Part shown: positions 36,665 through 47,472 of the stretch, in pieces
Layout of the letters: each line of letters starts with the position of its first letter
Numbering within the stretch: the stretch's first letter is position 1
Origin: Aquarana catesbeiana
Taxonomy: Eukaryota > Chordata > Amphibia > Anura > Ranidae
DNA length: 64,000 nucleotides
Direction: 5' to 3'
NCBI RefSeq assembly: GCF_042186555.1
Contig: NC_133326.1
Coordinates: 586,538,119 to 586,602,118, forward strand
Position numbers and translations under genes: made by a program
The notes under the pieces: generated by a model
The model's input: only the letters and a program-made list of their open reading frames with translations
Told to the model about the DNA's origin: nothing
The model's database searches: none

Positions 36665-37429
36665 TCAATAATCCACACAAGGGTGTAGAGAATGGTCTTT
36701 CTTCTCCACAAAGAAGATTCCTGCTCCTGCCGGGGACGTGGAGGGTCGGATGAACCCTTTCTCCAGATTGTCATCAATATAAGTCTTTAATGCCCCTAGT
36801 TCTAGTTCTGACAAAGGGAAAATCCTCCCAAAAGGAATCTCTGCCCCTGGAAGTTCAATTGGGCAATCGTATGGCCGGTGGGGAGGAAGGATCTCAGCCC
36901 CCTTTTGACTGAAAACGTCCAAGAAGCTGTGGTAGGCTTCAGGTACAATTCGGCAGGTTTCGGTGTCAGTTTCCATGCATAGTAGGGAAGAAGGGGCATC
37001 GGTGACTTCTGATAGACAGTGTTGCTGGCAGTAAGAGGATACAAACTCAATCTTCCCCGAGGTCCAATCAATTTGCGGATTATGTGCCTTTAGCCACGGC
37101 ATGCCTAGTATGATGGGAAATAGAGGAGACTCAATGACATCTAGACAAAGTAGCTCTTGATGAGTGCCGGCAATGGTGGTATGCAGGGGTACAGTCTCCT
37201 GAGTTACTGGCCCTGATCTGAGGGTAGAGCCATCGGCCAAATATACTGAAAGTCCTTTCACTCTGGGCCGAAGGGGAATGTGATGTCTGGAAGCGAAGGA
37301 CAAGTCTATGAAACCGCTGCAGGCCCCGGAATCAGTGATAGCGCTGGTTGGTAAATACCCTCCTGGGAGCTGTAAGAGAATCGGAACAGCCAGATGAGAA
37401 ACATCATTCAGTACAGCAGGGGTAAGAGC
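36665..37429 (-). pseudogene. Gypsy protease and start of reverse transcriptase
   Basis: The open frame continues from the zinc knuckle. The retroviral-type aspartic protease motif ITDSGACSG has its Asp codon at about 37333, followed by the flap-like region and GMPWLKAHNP. The first reverse transcriptase block (FGRIFPLS, GFIRPSTSPAGAG, FVEKKD) follows. The frame stops at 36665 just after CVDY, where RT should continue. Confidence 0.82.
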
Positions 37430-37978
37430 AGGGGAAATAGAAAAGCACTTACGAAGCTTTGCCGGGCATGTCCGTACAAAATGTCCAGATTCCCCGCAGT
37501 ACATGCACAGGTTACCTGCAGTGGCGGTTAATTGAGGATCCTCATATAGCAATGACATGGCCTGAAAGAAGTTGTTTAGGGTGTCAAGTGAAACATCCTT
37601 CTTCTCTAGAAGACGATGGGCCCAGGACTGGGGCTCACCTGACAACAGCTAGATCACAAACCCCACTTTAGTAGCCTCCAGGGAGAAAGTCCTTGGCTGA
37701 AGGGCAAAAAAGAGTTCACATGAATTACGAAAAGTCCAGAATTTACTCCGGTTGCCCGAAAATCTTTCAGGCGTGGGGACCCTGGGTTCAGGCGGCATCA
37801 TCACCACTGAGGGCGCAGCAGGAGTCCCGGAAGCAGGGGGTGAGGATGCTACTAAAGCTTGGATTCAGCCTTCCAGTTGGGTATAGCCCTCTTGTAGGCT
37901 TTTTACTGCTTGGGTAAGTCCAACAAGATGGCGGCAGAGCTCGTCCATAGGAGAGGCTCCCTGCGTGGGCTCGGACAT
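37430..37978 (-). pseudogene. Gypsy gag, internally deleted
   Basis: An ATG at 37978 (minus strand) lies only 13 nt inside the 5' LTR boundary and opens MSEPTQG. The frame continues with a Pro-rich segment, RVPTPERFSG, then LLSGEPQSWAH and LYEDPQLTATAG, the start of the Gypsy capsid domain. It then jumps directly to a CCHC zinc knuckle (CMYCGESGHFVRTCP, about 37507-37466), so most of the capsid region is missing. Stops interrupt the N-terminal part near 37860 and 37650. Gag normally packages the element RNA. Confidence 0.8.
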
Positions 37979-37991
37979 GGCTGTCCGGTAC

Positions 37992-39397
37992 TGTCACGTA
38001 CCTGGTGGCGGAGCCCAGAGTGCAGGGAGTGGCCTCTCGTGTGCCTCTGGCTCAAGAACCCCTGATAGAGGAAACAGGGACTCGAGAGCGCAGGGGGCCA
38101 CAAGTGCCTGGCAGATGGCAGGTGTCTCTGTAGTTCAACTGGAGCACTGGAACAGCGGACTGTAAGAAGATGCACCTGATCACTGTCAGGAACACTGGAA
38201 CCACTGGCTGTGAGGAGAAGCACTGTAGCAGGCAGGAACTCCGGAACAGCAGGCAGCAGGGAGGTGTTCTGTAATTCAGCTGGAGCACTGGAATAGCAGG
38301 CTGTAAGAAGGTGCACTGGAACTCTGGCAGGAACACTGGAACCACTGGCTGTGAAAAGAAGCACTGTAGCAGGCAGGAACTCCGGAACAGCAGGCAGCAG
38401 GGAGGTGTTCTGTAGTTCAGCTGGAGCACTGGAACAGCAGGCTGTAAGAAGGTGCACTGGAACTCTGGCAGGAACACTGGAACCACTGGCTGTGAGGAGA
38501 AGCACTGTAGCAGGCAGGAACTCCGGAACAGCAGGCAGCAGGGAGGTGTTCTGTAGTTCAGCTGGAGCACTGGAATAGCAGGCTGTAAGAAGGTGCACTG
38601 GAACTCTGGCAGGAACACTGGAACCACTGGCTGTGAAAAGAAGCACTGTAGCAGGCAGGAACTCCGGAACAGCAGGCAGCAGGGAGGTGTTCTGTAGTTC
38701 AGCTGGAGCACTGGAACAGCAGGCTGTAAGAAGGTGCACTGGAACTCTGGCAGGAACACTGGAACCACTGGCTGTGAGAAGAAGCACTGTAGCAGGCAGG
38801 AACTCCGGAACAGCAGGCAGCAGGGAGGTGCTCTGTAGTTTAGCTGGAGCACAAGCAGAATCAGACAGGCCGGGTCAACACTGGCGGGCAAGCAGGTACC
38901 AAACGGAGGCAGAAGAGTAGTCAGGATACAGTCCCGGTTGGCAACAGGCAGGTAGCGGATAACCGTAGGAAGAGGCAGAAGAATAGTCAAACGAGCCGGG
39001 GTCAGGGACTGGCAGCAAACAAGAGTAGTCAGGAGCAGGCCGGGTAAACAGGAAGCAGGTAGGCAGGTATTCAGGTAGCTTAGGGTCACAGGGAACGCTG
39101 TAGACCGGACAGCAAGAAAGCATGCTGACAGGCTCCTTTAAATAGGCCTAATGGCGCCAAACGCTGTCACACTGCACGTCTGCGCGCATCCGCGCGCATT
39201 CGTGCACGCCCGTGTACCGATAGTACGTGCCCGTTCGTACCATCATGCACCCGCGTACACCCGTTCGTACTATCGCGCACCCTCATGCGTCCGTTCACGC
39301 CAATGCGCCTCCGCATGCGTCCTCTGGCTCTATCAACAGTGGTTCTGTTAACTGATCTTCTGCTGACGGCTGTGCTAACAGGACGCCTTTAATGACA
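37992..39397 (-). repeat. Gypsy 5' LTR (right), 1406 bp
   Basis: Same ends as the left LTR. It carries five 141-bp units, with starts at 38130, 38271, 38412, 38553 and 38694 and a partial copy at 38835. The two extra units account for 282 of the 306 bp length difference; small indels account for the rest. Outside the repeats the LTRs are nearly identical. Confidence 0.92.
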
Positions 39398-39663
39398 GCA
39401 TCTGATCCAGTCCGCTAAAAACAGACGGATGAGGATTCCATACCCCATCCATCTAGCAGATTGGATCGGATGGCATCCGATGGAAATGGACAGGTGGTCC
39501 GATTCCATTCAACCAATAGTGAGCTGTGTCTGTGTCCACTCTGCATCAGTGGAGCAGACACGGACCTGTCATCCGCCTGCTCAGCGGGGATTAGAAGACT
39601 GACCGACAACTGAGCAGGAAGATCTGCTTTTTCAGAGTCCGCTCCATGTGAAAGGGGTCTTAC
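39398..39663. mobile_element. MITE, right half (split by Gypsy element)
   Basis: Continues the MITE of 32883-33016 after the duplicated GCATC. It ends 'ccatgtgaaaggggtctta', complementary to the left end. 'cagcatctgatcc' restarts the interrupted sequence. Confidence 0.75.
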
Positions 39664-41054
39664 CAAAAGTGACCGGTCCATTAGGGGCGCTGGGGCGCAG
39701 CTCCCCTGCTGGGAGCTGGAGTATGAGTTTGTACTGTATGAGTTTTTTTTTTCAAGCCACATGATTATAGCCTAATGCTCTAATTGGCTTGAAAAAGGTT
39801 GGGCTCAGGTGCAAAGCATTGCACCCCGAACCCACCCACTTGTGAGTTGTGACAATAGCGAATTAATATTACCTATTTTCTTCCGGCTTCTCCACAAATC
39901 AGGATGGATCTGGTTGGCTGGGAGGAGAAGCTGAGGTATCCGCAGAGGGGTAAGTGCGAGGGGGGGTGAGTGCGGGCGGACCTGGAGGGTCTTACTATGT
40001 TTGTGTTTTTTTTTTTTTTTTAACTGACTTTTTACAATTTTTTTTTTTACAGTTATTTCATTTTTTTTTTTTTTTGGGGGGGGGGGGTCTTGGTGAGATA
40101 TCAGAGGTCTAAGCAGACCCCCATATCTCTTTTTTTTTGAGCCAGAGAAAGGGACTGAAGATAGTACCTTTCACTGTATCACTTTTCTTGAATGAATGAG
40201 AATCTGTATAGAGATTCCATTCATTCAGAAAATGACAGTGTGATATATTGTAACACTCGCGGTTACAATATATCAGCTGTCGGTGGGCACATAGCAGCGA
40301 TCATTAGTGATCGCTGCATGTCCCCTGTCTTCTACTGGAGGATCATTGTAAACACATGTTTACTAAGCCCCCCAAGCCCAAACTTCACCCCCACCCGCAC
40401 CACTACCCCCCCCCCCCCCGCCACCAAGATCCCCAGCCTGACAGATCATGGAGATCTGTGCAGGGAGAAGATGCAGGCGGAGGGAAGGGAAGGAGAGATG
40501 CCGCTCGGAGCGGCCATTGATCGGGGGTGTGGGGGCATTTGGGGGGGTGATCTAACTGATGGGGGGACACATCTGGACCCCCCCCAAGCCCCATTCAGCA
40601 CCTGAAGCCGGTGGGTGTGGAAGAGGAGGGATGCCGGCTACTGATGATGGCTGCGGGGAGCAGGTTTGCAGGGGGGTAGGATCGGGTAGAGGGGGGGTAA
40701 TCAATGCTGGGGGTGAAGAAGGGGGGTGAAAGGGATAGGAGAGGAGAGTGGGGGGCTTTTTAAATGGAAGGGTGCGTCAGGGGTGGAGAGGCAGGGGACA
40801 GGGAGGCAGCGCCATGGGTGGGGGGGCGGTCACATTAGGGGTTAATAACTGATCAGTGGGTTGTAATCCGCTGATCAGAGATATAGAATTGTTCAGCAGA
40901 TTCTGCTGAACAATTCTGATATTAGCTTATGGTCATTCAAGTGACAATAAGCTTATAGGAGAGGGAGAAATGAGGTCCGTACTGACCTGGCCACCTGTAT
41001 GCACTAAAGTATGCCCGTACAGCGTACGAAACCTGGCAGTGAAAGGGTTAATGA
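39664..41054. other. Low-complexity and repeat-like sequence, no gene
   Basis: T-rich runs (about 40005-40070), G-runs (40075-40086, many GGGG words to 40840) and C-runs dominate. The block 'gagatatcagaggtct' near 40095, followed by 'gagaaagggact', also occurs inside the hAT element near 27640-27700, suggesting a shared older repeat. No reading frame is convincing. Confidence 0.5.
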
Positions 41055-41680
41055 AAAAATGTCTAGCATCTTACATGATTCCCGCTCAAAATTTCTAAAA
41101 ATATGGTCGCCCTGGTGGGACTACGCTCTCACCCTGCATCCAAACAGCCTGGGTCTCTCCTAACATCTGCCTTGCAACTCTCCCACTCTGCAGGACTTAC
41201 CCTTCTCCCCCCCCCTCCATTTTTTTTTCTCTTTCCCCGTTCTTCTCCTCTTTAGTCTATCTCTTTCTCTCTCTTTGTTGCTGACATTGGGCTTGTGGTG
41301 GCCCTCTGTCTCCTGCTTTTAACGGAGGCCCTGGGCCCCCCTGCACTGCTAGGTATAAAACCAATTTTGCACCTTTTTACTGACTACCCACCCCGACCGG
41401 GGGCATTTTGTGGAACTGAACGCATTTTTTTCCTTGATACAAACTAGTGCACCTGCAACACAAACTCTCCTTGTAGGCCCTTGGGCCTGGGAGACATATG
41501 TGGACCTTCGGTTTGTTTCCCTAGGTCGCTCAGAGGACATTCATTACCTATAAAAGTTAATTGTTCATGTTCTCTCAGCCCATGCCTTTTTATTTTGTTT
41601 GATATGCTATACCCCTGCGTGGGTGAATGGTTGTCATGTTGTCATGTTTATTACAATAAAAATTATTGTACCAGAAAAAT
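41055..41680 (+). mobile_element. L1/Tx1-type LINE, 3' terminal fragment
   Basis: In the plus direction 'tggtcgccctggtgggactac' translates to the last residues of an L1-type ORF2 (W.PWWDYALTLHPNSLGLS, then stop), followed by a 3' UTR ending acaataaaaattattgtacc. Everything upstream is missing, as in a 5'-truncated insertion. It is not the same subfamily as the LINE at 18196. Confidence 0.65.
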
Positions 41681-42428
41681 ACAATCCAAATATTATCCCA
41701 ACCCCTGCAAAGAGCAATATATCAACCCATGCAAATGAAATATAAAACTGAGAGAACAGTGGAAATGTGTGCATGCCTAAATAATAATGGATAAGGCTAA
41801 AACAAAAAAGAAATGGCAAAAAATGCTTCTAGTTTTTCTATTTTCTAGAGGCTAAAAGAGACCAACAATATACTAAGAGACTTCTATCATGCACTAAGAG
41901 ACTACTAGAGACTACCAACAAGTAACAAGAGACTACTAGAGTACACCATTATGTACTCTAGGCCAGTAGAGTGGTACAAGAGACTTCTGTAGACCACCAA
42001 CAAATAGAAAGAATCTACTTAAGAATATTGACATTATCAAAAAGAAATGGTAACCCCCAAATACAAAGTAGGACTTTAAAGGTAACTTTAGAAGCAGCTA
42101 GTAGACTTGCATATTGTTACATTTTATTTTATTACATCTTTTTAAAATACATAGCAACAGTACAAACATTAAAATAGTAATGAGAAATAAAACGGCTGAG
42201 TCTTTTGTTGCATCAAATTTCGCTCAATTTTGTCATCTCCTTTCCACAATACTCCTGATAAAAGGATGGAACTCTTCCTGAATCGCATCAAGATGAAGAG
42301 GAGATACTGTCACTATTGTATATATTTGTATATCTAAAGACTTAGCCGTTTCATTTCATTTTCCAGAAGGAAGAAGGTGAAGATGGAAGCGGCCTCCAGC
42401 GATGACATCGCTGGAATGCTTCCTTTTC
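41681..42428. other. Unassigned AT-rich sequence
   Basis: No gene is recognised. Many 'agag' words occur around 41850-42000 (agagactactagagac-like), a short degenerate tandem stretch. The sequence up to 42428 is not shared with LINE copy A. Confidence 0.45.
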
Positions 42429-42758
42429 AGGTGCTAGGGGGACATGGGGATGGAAACCACCATCTCCTTGGATTCAGTCCAAATATCCCAGACCTTGGAA
42501 AATTTATTAGAGCATCCTCTAGACTCATATGTATATTTATACAGTGGTACCATTTTATTAACTAAGGTCTTCCAGAAATCAGATGTAGGAGCCTGAGGGG
42601 ATTTCCATTTAAGGAGAATAGACTTAGGAGCATAGAACAGTAACAGTCCCAACAGATTTCTCATTGCTCTGGACATGGCCAGTAAATGAACAAGACCCAG
42701 TATACAGATATCAATTGATAAAGGCACTGAAACTGTTGTGACGGAACAAATACACTTT
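42429..42758 (-). pseudogene. LINE copy B, 3' part of ORF2
   Basis: Nearly identical to 50600-50929 (copy A). The minus-strand translation includes SIDICILGLVHLLAMSRAM and ILLKWKSPQ, then DFWKTLVNKMVPLYKYTYES, the C-terminal end of an L1-type ORF2. It is cut at 42756-42758 by the Harbinger element; the upstream ORF2 sequence resumes at 49875. Confidence 0.85.
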
Positions 42759-42780
42759 TGCTGCATACACACGATCGGAA
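42759..42780 (+). repeat. Harbinger left terminal inverted repeat
   Basis: About 22 bp matching the right end with one difference near the tip (TGCTGC versus TGCCGC). A reversed copy of the core (gtgtgtatgc) lies about 70 bp inside, at 42829-42839. Confidence 0.88.
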
Positions 42781-43519
42781 ATGCCGCCAGCAAAACTCCG
42801 ATGAGAGCTTTTTGTCGGAAATTGCAACCGTGTGTATGCTCCATTGGTCTTTTGCTGGCGGAATTCCAGCCAGCAAAAGATTGGGAGCATGTTCTCTATT
42901 TTGCGATCGGGAAAAGTTCCTATCCGAAAATGCGATCATCTGTATGCAATTCCGATGCGCAAAAAAATCATGCAAGCTCAGAATCAAGTACGAGACGGAA
43001 GCGCTCGGTATGGTAAAACTACCGTTCGTAATGGAAATGACACATTCATCACGTTTAATGCAGCGCATTCTGTTCTTCTTTAGAATGCTAGAAGAATGAA
43101 GTTGTTTTGCTGCTCATATTCACACAGCGTTCTCACAAACTGATTTTTTTTTATTATTTCTTATGATCTCCTCAATAATCTTTTTTGTTTCAAAGCCAGG
43201 GCTCCATAATAATGTTTATAATTTTGTTTTATAATCATTTTTATTTTATTTTTTTAATCAAGATCTCCTGTTGTTTTTTTGTTTTTTATTTTAAATTATT
43301 TTATAGTGATCTCCATATTTTTTTTATTTTGTATGTCATGTTTCCATAACAACATTATTATCTTGTATTTGTAAACCTCAAGGAGGTTGTTTGGTGCCCC
43401 TTGTTATTTAGACATTGTATTTTTGAAATGTACCTGCCTACTCACAAAAAAATGTTCCTATTTGAAGAAAAGGCAAGTATTTTCATATAAAAAAATCTCC
43501 ATTTATTCTGGCTCATAAT

Positions 43520-43890
43520 AACAAAATAAAGAGGAAGGCAACGCTGGAGAAACTGTTGGAATTTGTGAAGCCTTTGTACCCCAGGGCAGACATGAACTCT
43601 TTGTACATTAAAATTGGTAGCCTGAGAAGTCCATATAATAGGGAGCACAATCTGGTCCTGGACTCCCAGAGATCATGAACAGCAGCAGATGACATATGTC
43701 CCCAGGCTGTGGTACTACAACAGCCTGCGTCTTCTGTCAGACCAGACTGAAGCCAGGTCATCACTTTTTGTCTTCCTTGCAGCCTTCCCCCCACGCTGCC
43801 CTGCAGCCTTCCCTGTAGCCTTCCCTGCAGCCTTTCCTGCAGGCTGTGGCTCTGGAGGTGGACTTGTGGCAGGAGGAGGAGGAGGAGGAT
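43520..43890 (+). pseudogene. MADF-like gene fragment, inverted second copy
   Basis: The plus strand translates to RKATLEKLLEFVKP, then IKIGSLRSPYNREH and, after a stop and frameshift, WYYNSLRLLSDQTEARSSL, followed by a low-complexity Leu/Pro/Ala/Ser tail. This parallels the MADF gene on the opposite strand (ARKALLEKLLELVK, RKIGSLRSTYRKEL, LWYYNKMRFLEDQMEARESL) at about half identity. Both the domain start and the second exon are missing. It meets the second exon of the minus-strand gene at about 43890, tail to tail. It is an old inverted copy, or part of a second element captured here. Confidence 0.75.
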
Positions 43891-43896
43891 AGGCAA

Positions 43897-45018
43897 GCGC
43901 ACATAAGATAACATCATCAGTCATTTGCCCCCTCAACCCCTTGTGAATGGCCTCAACAAAAAAATTTTCGCAGTTGAGGCGTCGACCCTCCTCCGTTTTG
44001 TGCAAATTTCAGGCCTTATAGTAGCCATAGGCCTCTCCAGCATCGAGGGGGGCTTTCAGGGCCTCATTAGCATCCTTAATGAGGACAAGTGCTGCCTCCT
44101 CCATGTTCCTCCCCTTCCTGGGCCTTTTGGGTGGAAGGCAGAGGGGAGGGACCTGGGATTGGGTGAGGCTGGGCCCGGCCACCTCCTGGCTGACACTAAC
44201 CCCCACCTCCTGGCTGACACTTCCCCCCGCCTCCTCCTGTGTGCCACATTCCAGAGCCTCCCCCGGCTGAGGTCTTCCTGTGTATGAAAAAGGGACCTCG
44301 TTTTCGTTTTTGGTTCATCAATCACACACAATTTTCAGCTCGTGACTGTTGCAAATTGAATGTTAATAAATAGAAAAGACTATCATTCTGAGCCCAGCAT
44401 TTTTCATTTTTGTCCCAATCATTTTTGGCCCCTACTGTCTATTGATATGTCAAACACTTTTTGTTAAATCATTGTTAGCAATAATAACATCTAGTTAACA
44501 ACAATAATTTTCCCACAAAAAATATGTTTAAAAATACTATACCTGGCTCCAGCTGGGCTCCTCAATTTCATTCAGGATGGAAGGCCCAGGTTGGTCCTCG
44601 GAAGCCTCAGCTGGGGTTGAGGGAAGGGTTGAGGGAAGGCTGGATGGAAGGGAGGCCGGAAGAGTCGAAAGTGATTCCCTGGCTTCCATCTGGTCTTCCA
44701 GAAACCGCATCTTGTTGTAGTACCACAGACTGAGTACATACACATCCTCTGCTGCTGCTCCTGACCTTATGGACTTCTGGACCTTCTGAAGCTCCTTCCT
44801 ATACGTGCTTCTCAAGCTACCAATTTTCCTCTCCACAAAGTCGAAGTCTGTATTGGGGACCTGCGTCTTCACTAATTCCAGCAGTTTCTCCAGCAATGCC
44901 TTCCTAGCTGGTTTATTTCTGTATAAGGGGTTTTTCACCTCCCACAAATTGCTCATATCCCTGTATTTATCAATGAACTGGCTCATGAATTCCGGGTCTT
45001 TAAATTGTTTAATTTTTT
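43897..45018 (-). pseudogene. MADF-domain accessory gene of the Harbinger element
   Basis: At least two exons on the minus strand. The first visible exon (45018-44543) follows a plausible acceptor (ttggtcttgtag) and encodes a MADF DNA-binding domain: DPEFMSQFIDKYRDMSNLW, then NPLYRNKPARKALLEKL, then RKIGSLRSTYRKEL and LWYYNKMRFLEDQ, followed by a Pro/Ser/Leu-rich linker. It ends at a donor (CAG then gtatag). The second exon (44277 to about 43897) starts after acatacacag and encodes EVAGPSLTQSQVPPLC, PPKRPRKGRNMEEAALVLIKD (basic segment, then helix) and ENFFVEAIHKGLRG. It has a frameshift near its start and a stop around 44010. A further upstream exon with the initiator is probable. The gene is divergent from the Myb-like gene. 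MADF proteins bind DNA; a role in transposition is inference. Confidence 0.78.
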
Positions 45019-45329
45019 CTACAAGACCAAACAAAAGACAAAAACACCATATCACAATATCAGGCTAAACTCTCCTAATCTTATCCCAATATAGGCCTCA
45101 ATCTAGAATCAGTATAGGCCACTCATGTCACAAGTTAAAATGTAACCTTCCTTTTTACGTTCGTCGCTTCCGTTCCTCCTTCTTCCACACACAGAACGTA
45201 GGTACGACACATGCGTGTTAGCTTTATATACATTGCGCATGTGTGAAACTCTGCACGCGTCGCCCACCCCTGACGTTCTTTCTAGAGTATTCCCCACCCC
45301 TTCTCTTTCAGCGCGCAGTGGGAGACGAC
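45019..45329. promoter_or_regulatory. Divergent intergenic region, MADF/Myb genes
   Basis: About 310 bp between the first visible MADF exon (minus) and the Myb-like ATG (plus), with CpG-rich words and 'tttatatacattgcgcatg' near 45222. A shared bidirectional promoter plus a missing 5' MADF exon would fit here; neither is proven by sequence alone. Confidence 0.35.
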
Positions 45330-46718
45330 ATGGTGGAGACACAGCAGGTGCTTGATAATAGCAGTAATGAGGAGGAAAGCCCGGAGGAAGAAACGTCCCA
45401 ATCCAGGAGGAGGAGATTTAAGGCCTCAAATATGGCCTTTGTAGAGATGGTGGAGATGGTCGACATATTGAAGAGGGCCGACTATGACAGGAAGTATGGA
45501 CCGTACAACAACCCTAATTAGAGAAAGGCCAAGATCATGACTAAAGTTGTGAAGAGGCTGCACAGTAATTTTGAGGTACGGCGATCAAAGGAGCAACTGA
45601 GGAAATGCTGGTCAGACCTGAAACTGAGGGAGCAGGATCAGTATAGAAGAATCAAGAGAGTGCTTCTAAAAAGTAAGTAGTTGTGTGTTCCGATTATTAT
45701 TATTACTTGCATGCTGCTCCATGTGCTTTTCTTTACTATTGGACAGTTTAAAATGGCGACTTTCATGTTCATGGGCACAGTAATCGGTCGTAGTAAACAT
45801 TGTTCGTTTGCCAGCTAAATACGATGTTTTTGCCAGATACAGGGTTAACTACATTTGGTCCTGATAATTTGTATTAAAAGAAGTTTAGGACATTGTTGTC
45901 TAGATGTGTTTGAAACTAGAAGGAATTGCAAACTTGATTCAGTGTAATGTAAGGAGAGGACCTTCAGCAGCTGTTTACACATCTGGACTCAGGCGCACTA
46001 GTGTGGGACACAAGAACAAACTTTTTAGGGTGTCCCACACAGGTGCTCCCGTGGATACTTGGGGTGTCTCCATGTGTGAAACATGTCCAAAAAAGGTAAG
46101 TATTGCAGCTTGGTTAAGGGAATAAATCATGTCTTCAGCTTTGAACTGCCAAAACAGACAATTGTACCCCACTTCCACGCAATGTTTCATATTACTATTT
46201 CTGGTCTCAAATATCTGTGTGCTAAGTATACCTTTTGTTTCATTCTCATAGGGGAGAATAGACTTAGAACGTCTGAGGACTCCAGGAACCCCCCCCACCT
46301 CCAGAAGGGGACCAGGGAACACCACAAGCTGAGGATGTGGAGGAAGGAGAGGTGGTGGAAATTGTCACCACATCAGGTGAGTGTCTGACACCACAGATTC
46401 AGGTAATAGATGTATGCCTGCGTATTTATAATACATAGTGTGTATTTTTTCTTTTAAGTGATGTGCATGTTGTTGATGAACAAGCGCCTCATTTCACCAG
46501 TGACAGTGCCCAAAGGCTTATCCAGGACATCATGTATTGTAGTTAGGATTTAGACTTTACAAAGCAAAAAACAAATGAGATTGAACTACTGTAAAACTGA
46601 AGAACATGCTTGACAGGACATCATGTATTGTAGTCAGGATTTAGACTTTATAAAGCAAAAAACAAATGAGATTGAACTAAAACTGAAGAACATGATTGAT
46701 GTACTAGGAAGAATATAA
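45330..46718 (+). pseudogene. Myb/SANT-like accessory gene of the Harbinger element
   Basis: Three exons. Exon 1 (45330-45672) starts MVETQQVLDNSSNEEES, an acidic leader, then a trihelix Myb/SANT-like domain: VEMVDILKRADYDRKYGPY, then KVVKRLHSNFEVRRSKEQL and RKCWSDLKLREQDQYRRI. It ends at a donor (aaaaa then gtaagt). A nonsense codon TAG at 45519-45521 follows PYNNPN. Exon 2 (about 46252-46376) lies between tctcatag and gtgagt and encodes a Pro/Glu-rich linker ending EDVEEGEVVEIVTTS. Exon 3 (46459-46718) begins DVHVVDEQAPHFTSDSAQRL and ends LKNMIDVLGRI then TAA. It is disrupted by a 91-bp tandem duplication. Myb-like partners of Harbinger transposases aid DNA binding and nuclear import (known for related elements). 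Confidence 0.82.
46524..46705 (+). repeat. 91-bp tandem duplication in Myb-like exon 3
   Basis: The sequence starting aggacatcatgtattgtag at 46524 recurs at 46615 with few differences. It shifts and interrupts the exon 3 frame. Confidence 0.85.
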
Positions 46719-46774
46719 ATACCCAAAAAATACCACAATTTTTTTTTTGTTTTTAACAATTTTTTATGCATTTT

Positions 46775-47035
46775 AAAAGCCAAATTTTGAAGATGCACAC
46801 AATGTGTCAACATGTGCTATCTGCCATTAGGGGATATCAATGTATGCGTTTTGTGGCTGCAACCCCTTCCTCGCAAACTCAAGTAGGTGCAAGGAAGTGG
46901 TTGCACCCCCAAAACACGTCCATTGATCCCCCATGATGTGATGGGAGATAGCACACGTTGACATTAGGTATGGGATCAGGAGGAAAATCCCCAGTTTGAC
47001 TCCCAATTTGTGTGCATCTTCAAAATTTGGCTTTT
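46775..47035. repeat. Foldback sequence (261 bp) inside the Harbinger element
   Basis: The 29-bp arm starting AAAAGCCAAATTTTGAAG (46775) is complementary to the arm ending at 47035, and inner segments (tgtcaacatgtgctatctgcc / ggagatagcacacgttgaca) also pair. It lies between the convergent Myb and transposase genes, and looks like a small MITE or structured spacer. Confidence 0.8.
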
Positions 47036-47472
47036 ACAGGGGTGACATCACTTCATCTGATGAAGGCAATATCAACCCATTTTGGACACTATAATGTCTG
47101 ATATTGCCTTCAGTTTTTCAATGTTGAACTTTGTAAGTTCATGAGTTGTGTATGTTATGTTTTGAAACATGCCTTTTTATGTACCCTAAAAAAAAATTCA
47201 AGGTAAAACTTTAAGAAACCCATATTTTTGGTTTTTTTTTTTTAAAAAAGTTTTACAATGCACAGGTGCATGTGCTTGGAGTAAAAGGTTTTATACTCAA
47301 CAATGTGTGGCTTCTTCTTTCAATGATCAATACCAGTTTTTGTATTTAGTTTGTGTTTACAGTGACAATGGGTGTTATTTAATAATGGAATAACCACTTG
47401 GCATTACAAGTGCACTAGGGGAACCTAGGAGACAGCAAAAAGAAACACAAGCAGTAAATGAAAATCAAGATT

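Larger units (their letters stand above)
33017..39397 (-). mobile_element. Ty3/Gypsy chromovirus-type LTR retrotransposon
   Basis: 6.4-kb element read on the minus strand. Both LTRs begin TG and end CA, and the element is flanked by an exact 5-bp target duplication GCATC (33012-33016 and 39398-39402). Order on the minus strand is gag with a CCHC knuckle, aspartic protease, reverse transcriptase, RNase H, integrase, chromodomain. That order and the chromodomain place it with Ty3/Gypsy chromoviruses. All coding parts are interrupted and gag has lost much of its capsid region, so the copy is defective. The LTRs differ in length (1100 and 1406 bp), mainly by the number of internal 141-bp repeats. 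Confidence 0.93.

Noticed and set aside
33017..39397. Endogenous retrovirus with an envelope gene
   Set aside because: Gene order and the chromodomain fit Ty3/Gypsy; there is no room or frame for an envelope gene between the chromodomain and the 3' LTR.
42661..43099. Open frames on both strands at the Harbinger left end
   Set aside because: They cross the LINE/Harbinger junction and the palindromic subterminal sequence; no conserved residues.
43715..44005. Pro/Lys/Ala-rich minus-strand tail beyond the MADF second exon as part of that protein
   Set aside because: From about 43890 leftward the sequence is better explained as the reverse of the plus-strand MADF fragment's low-complexity tail.
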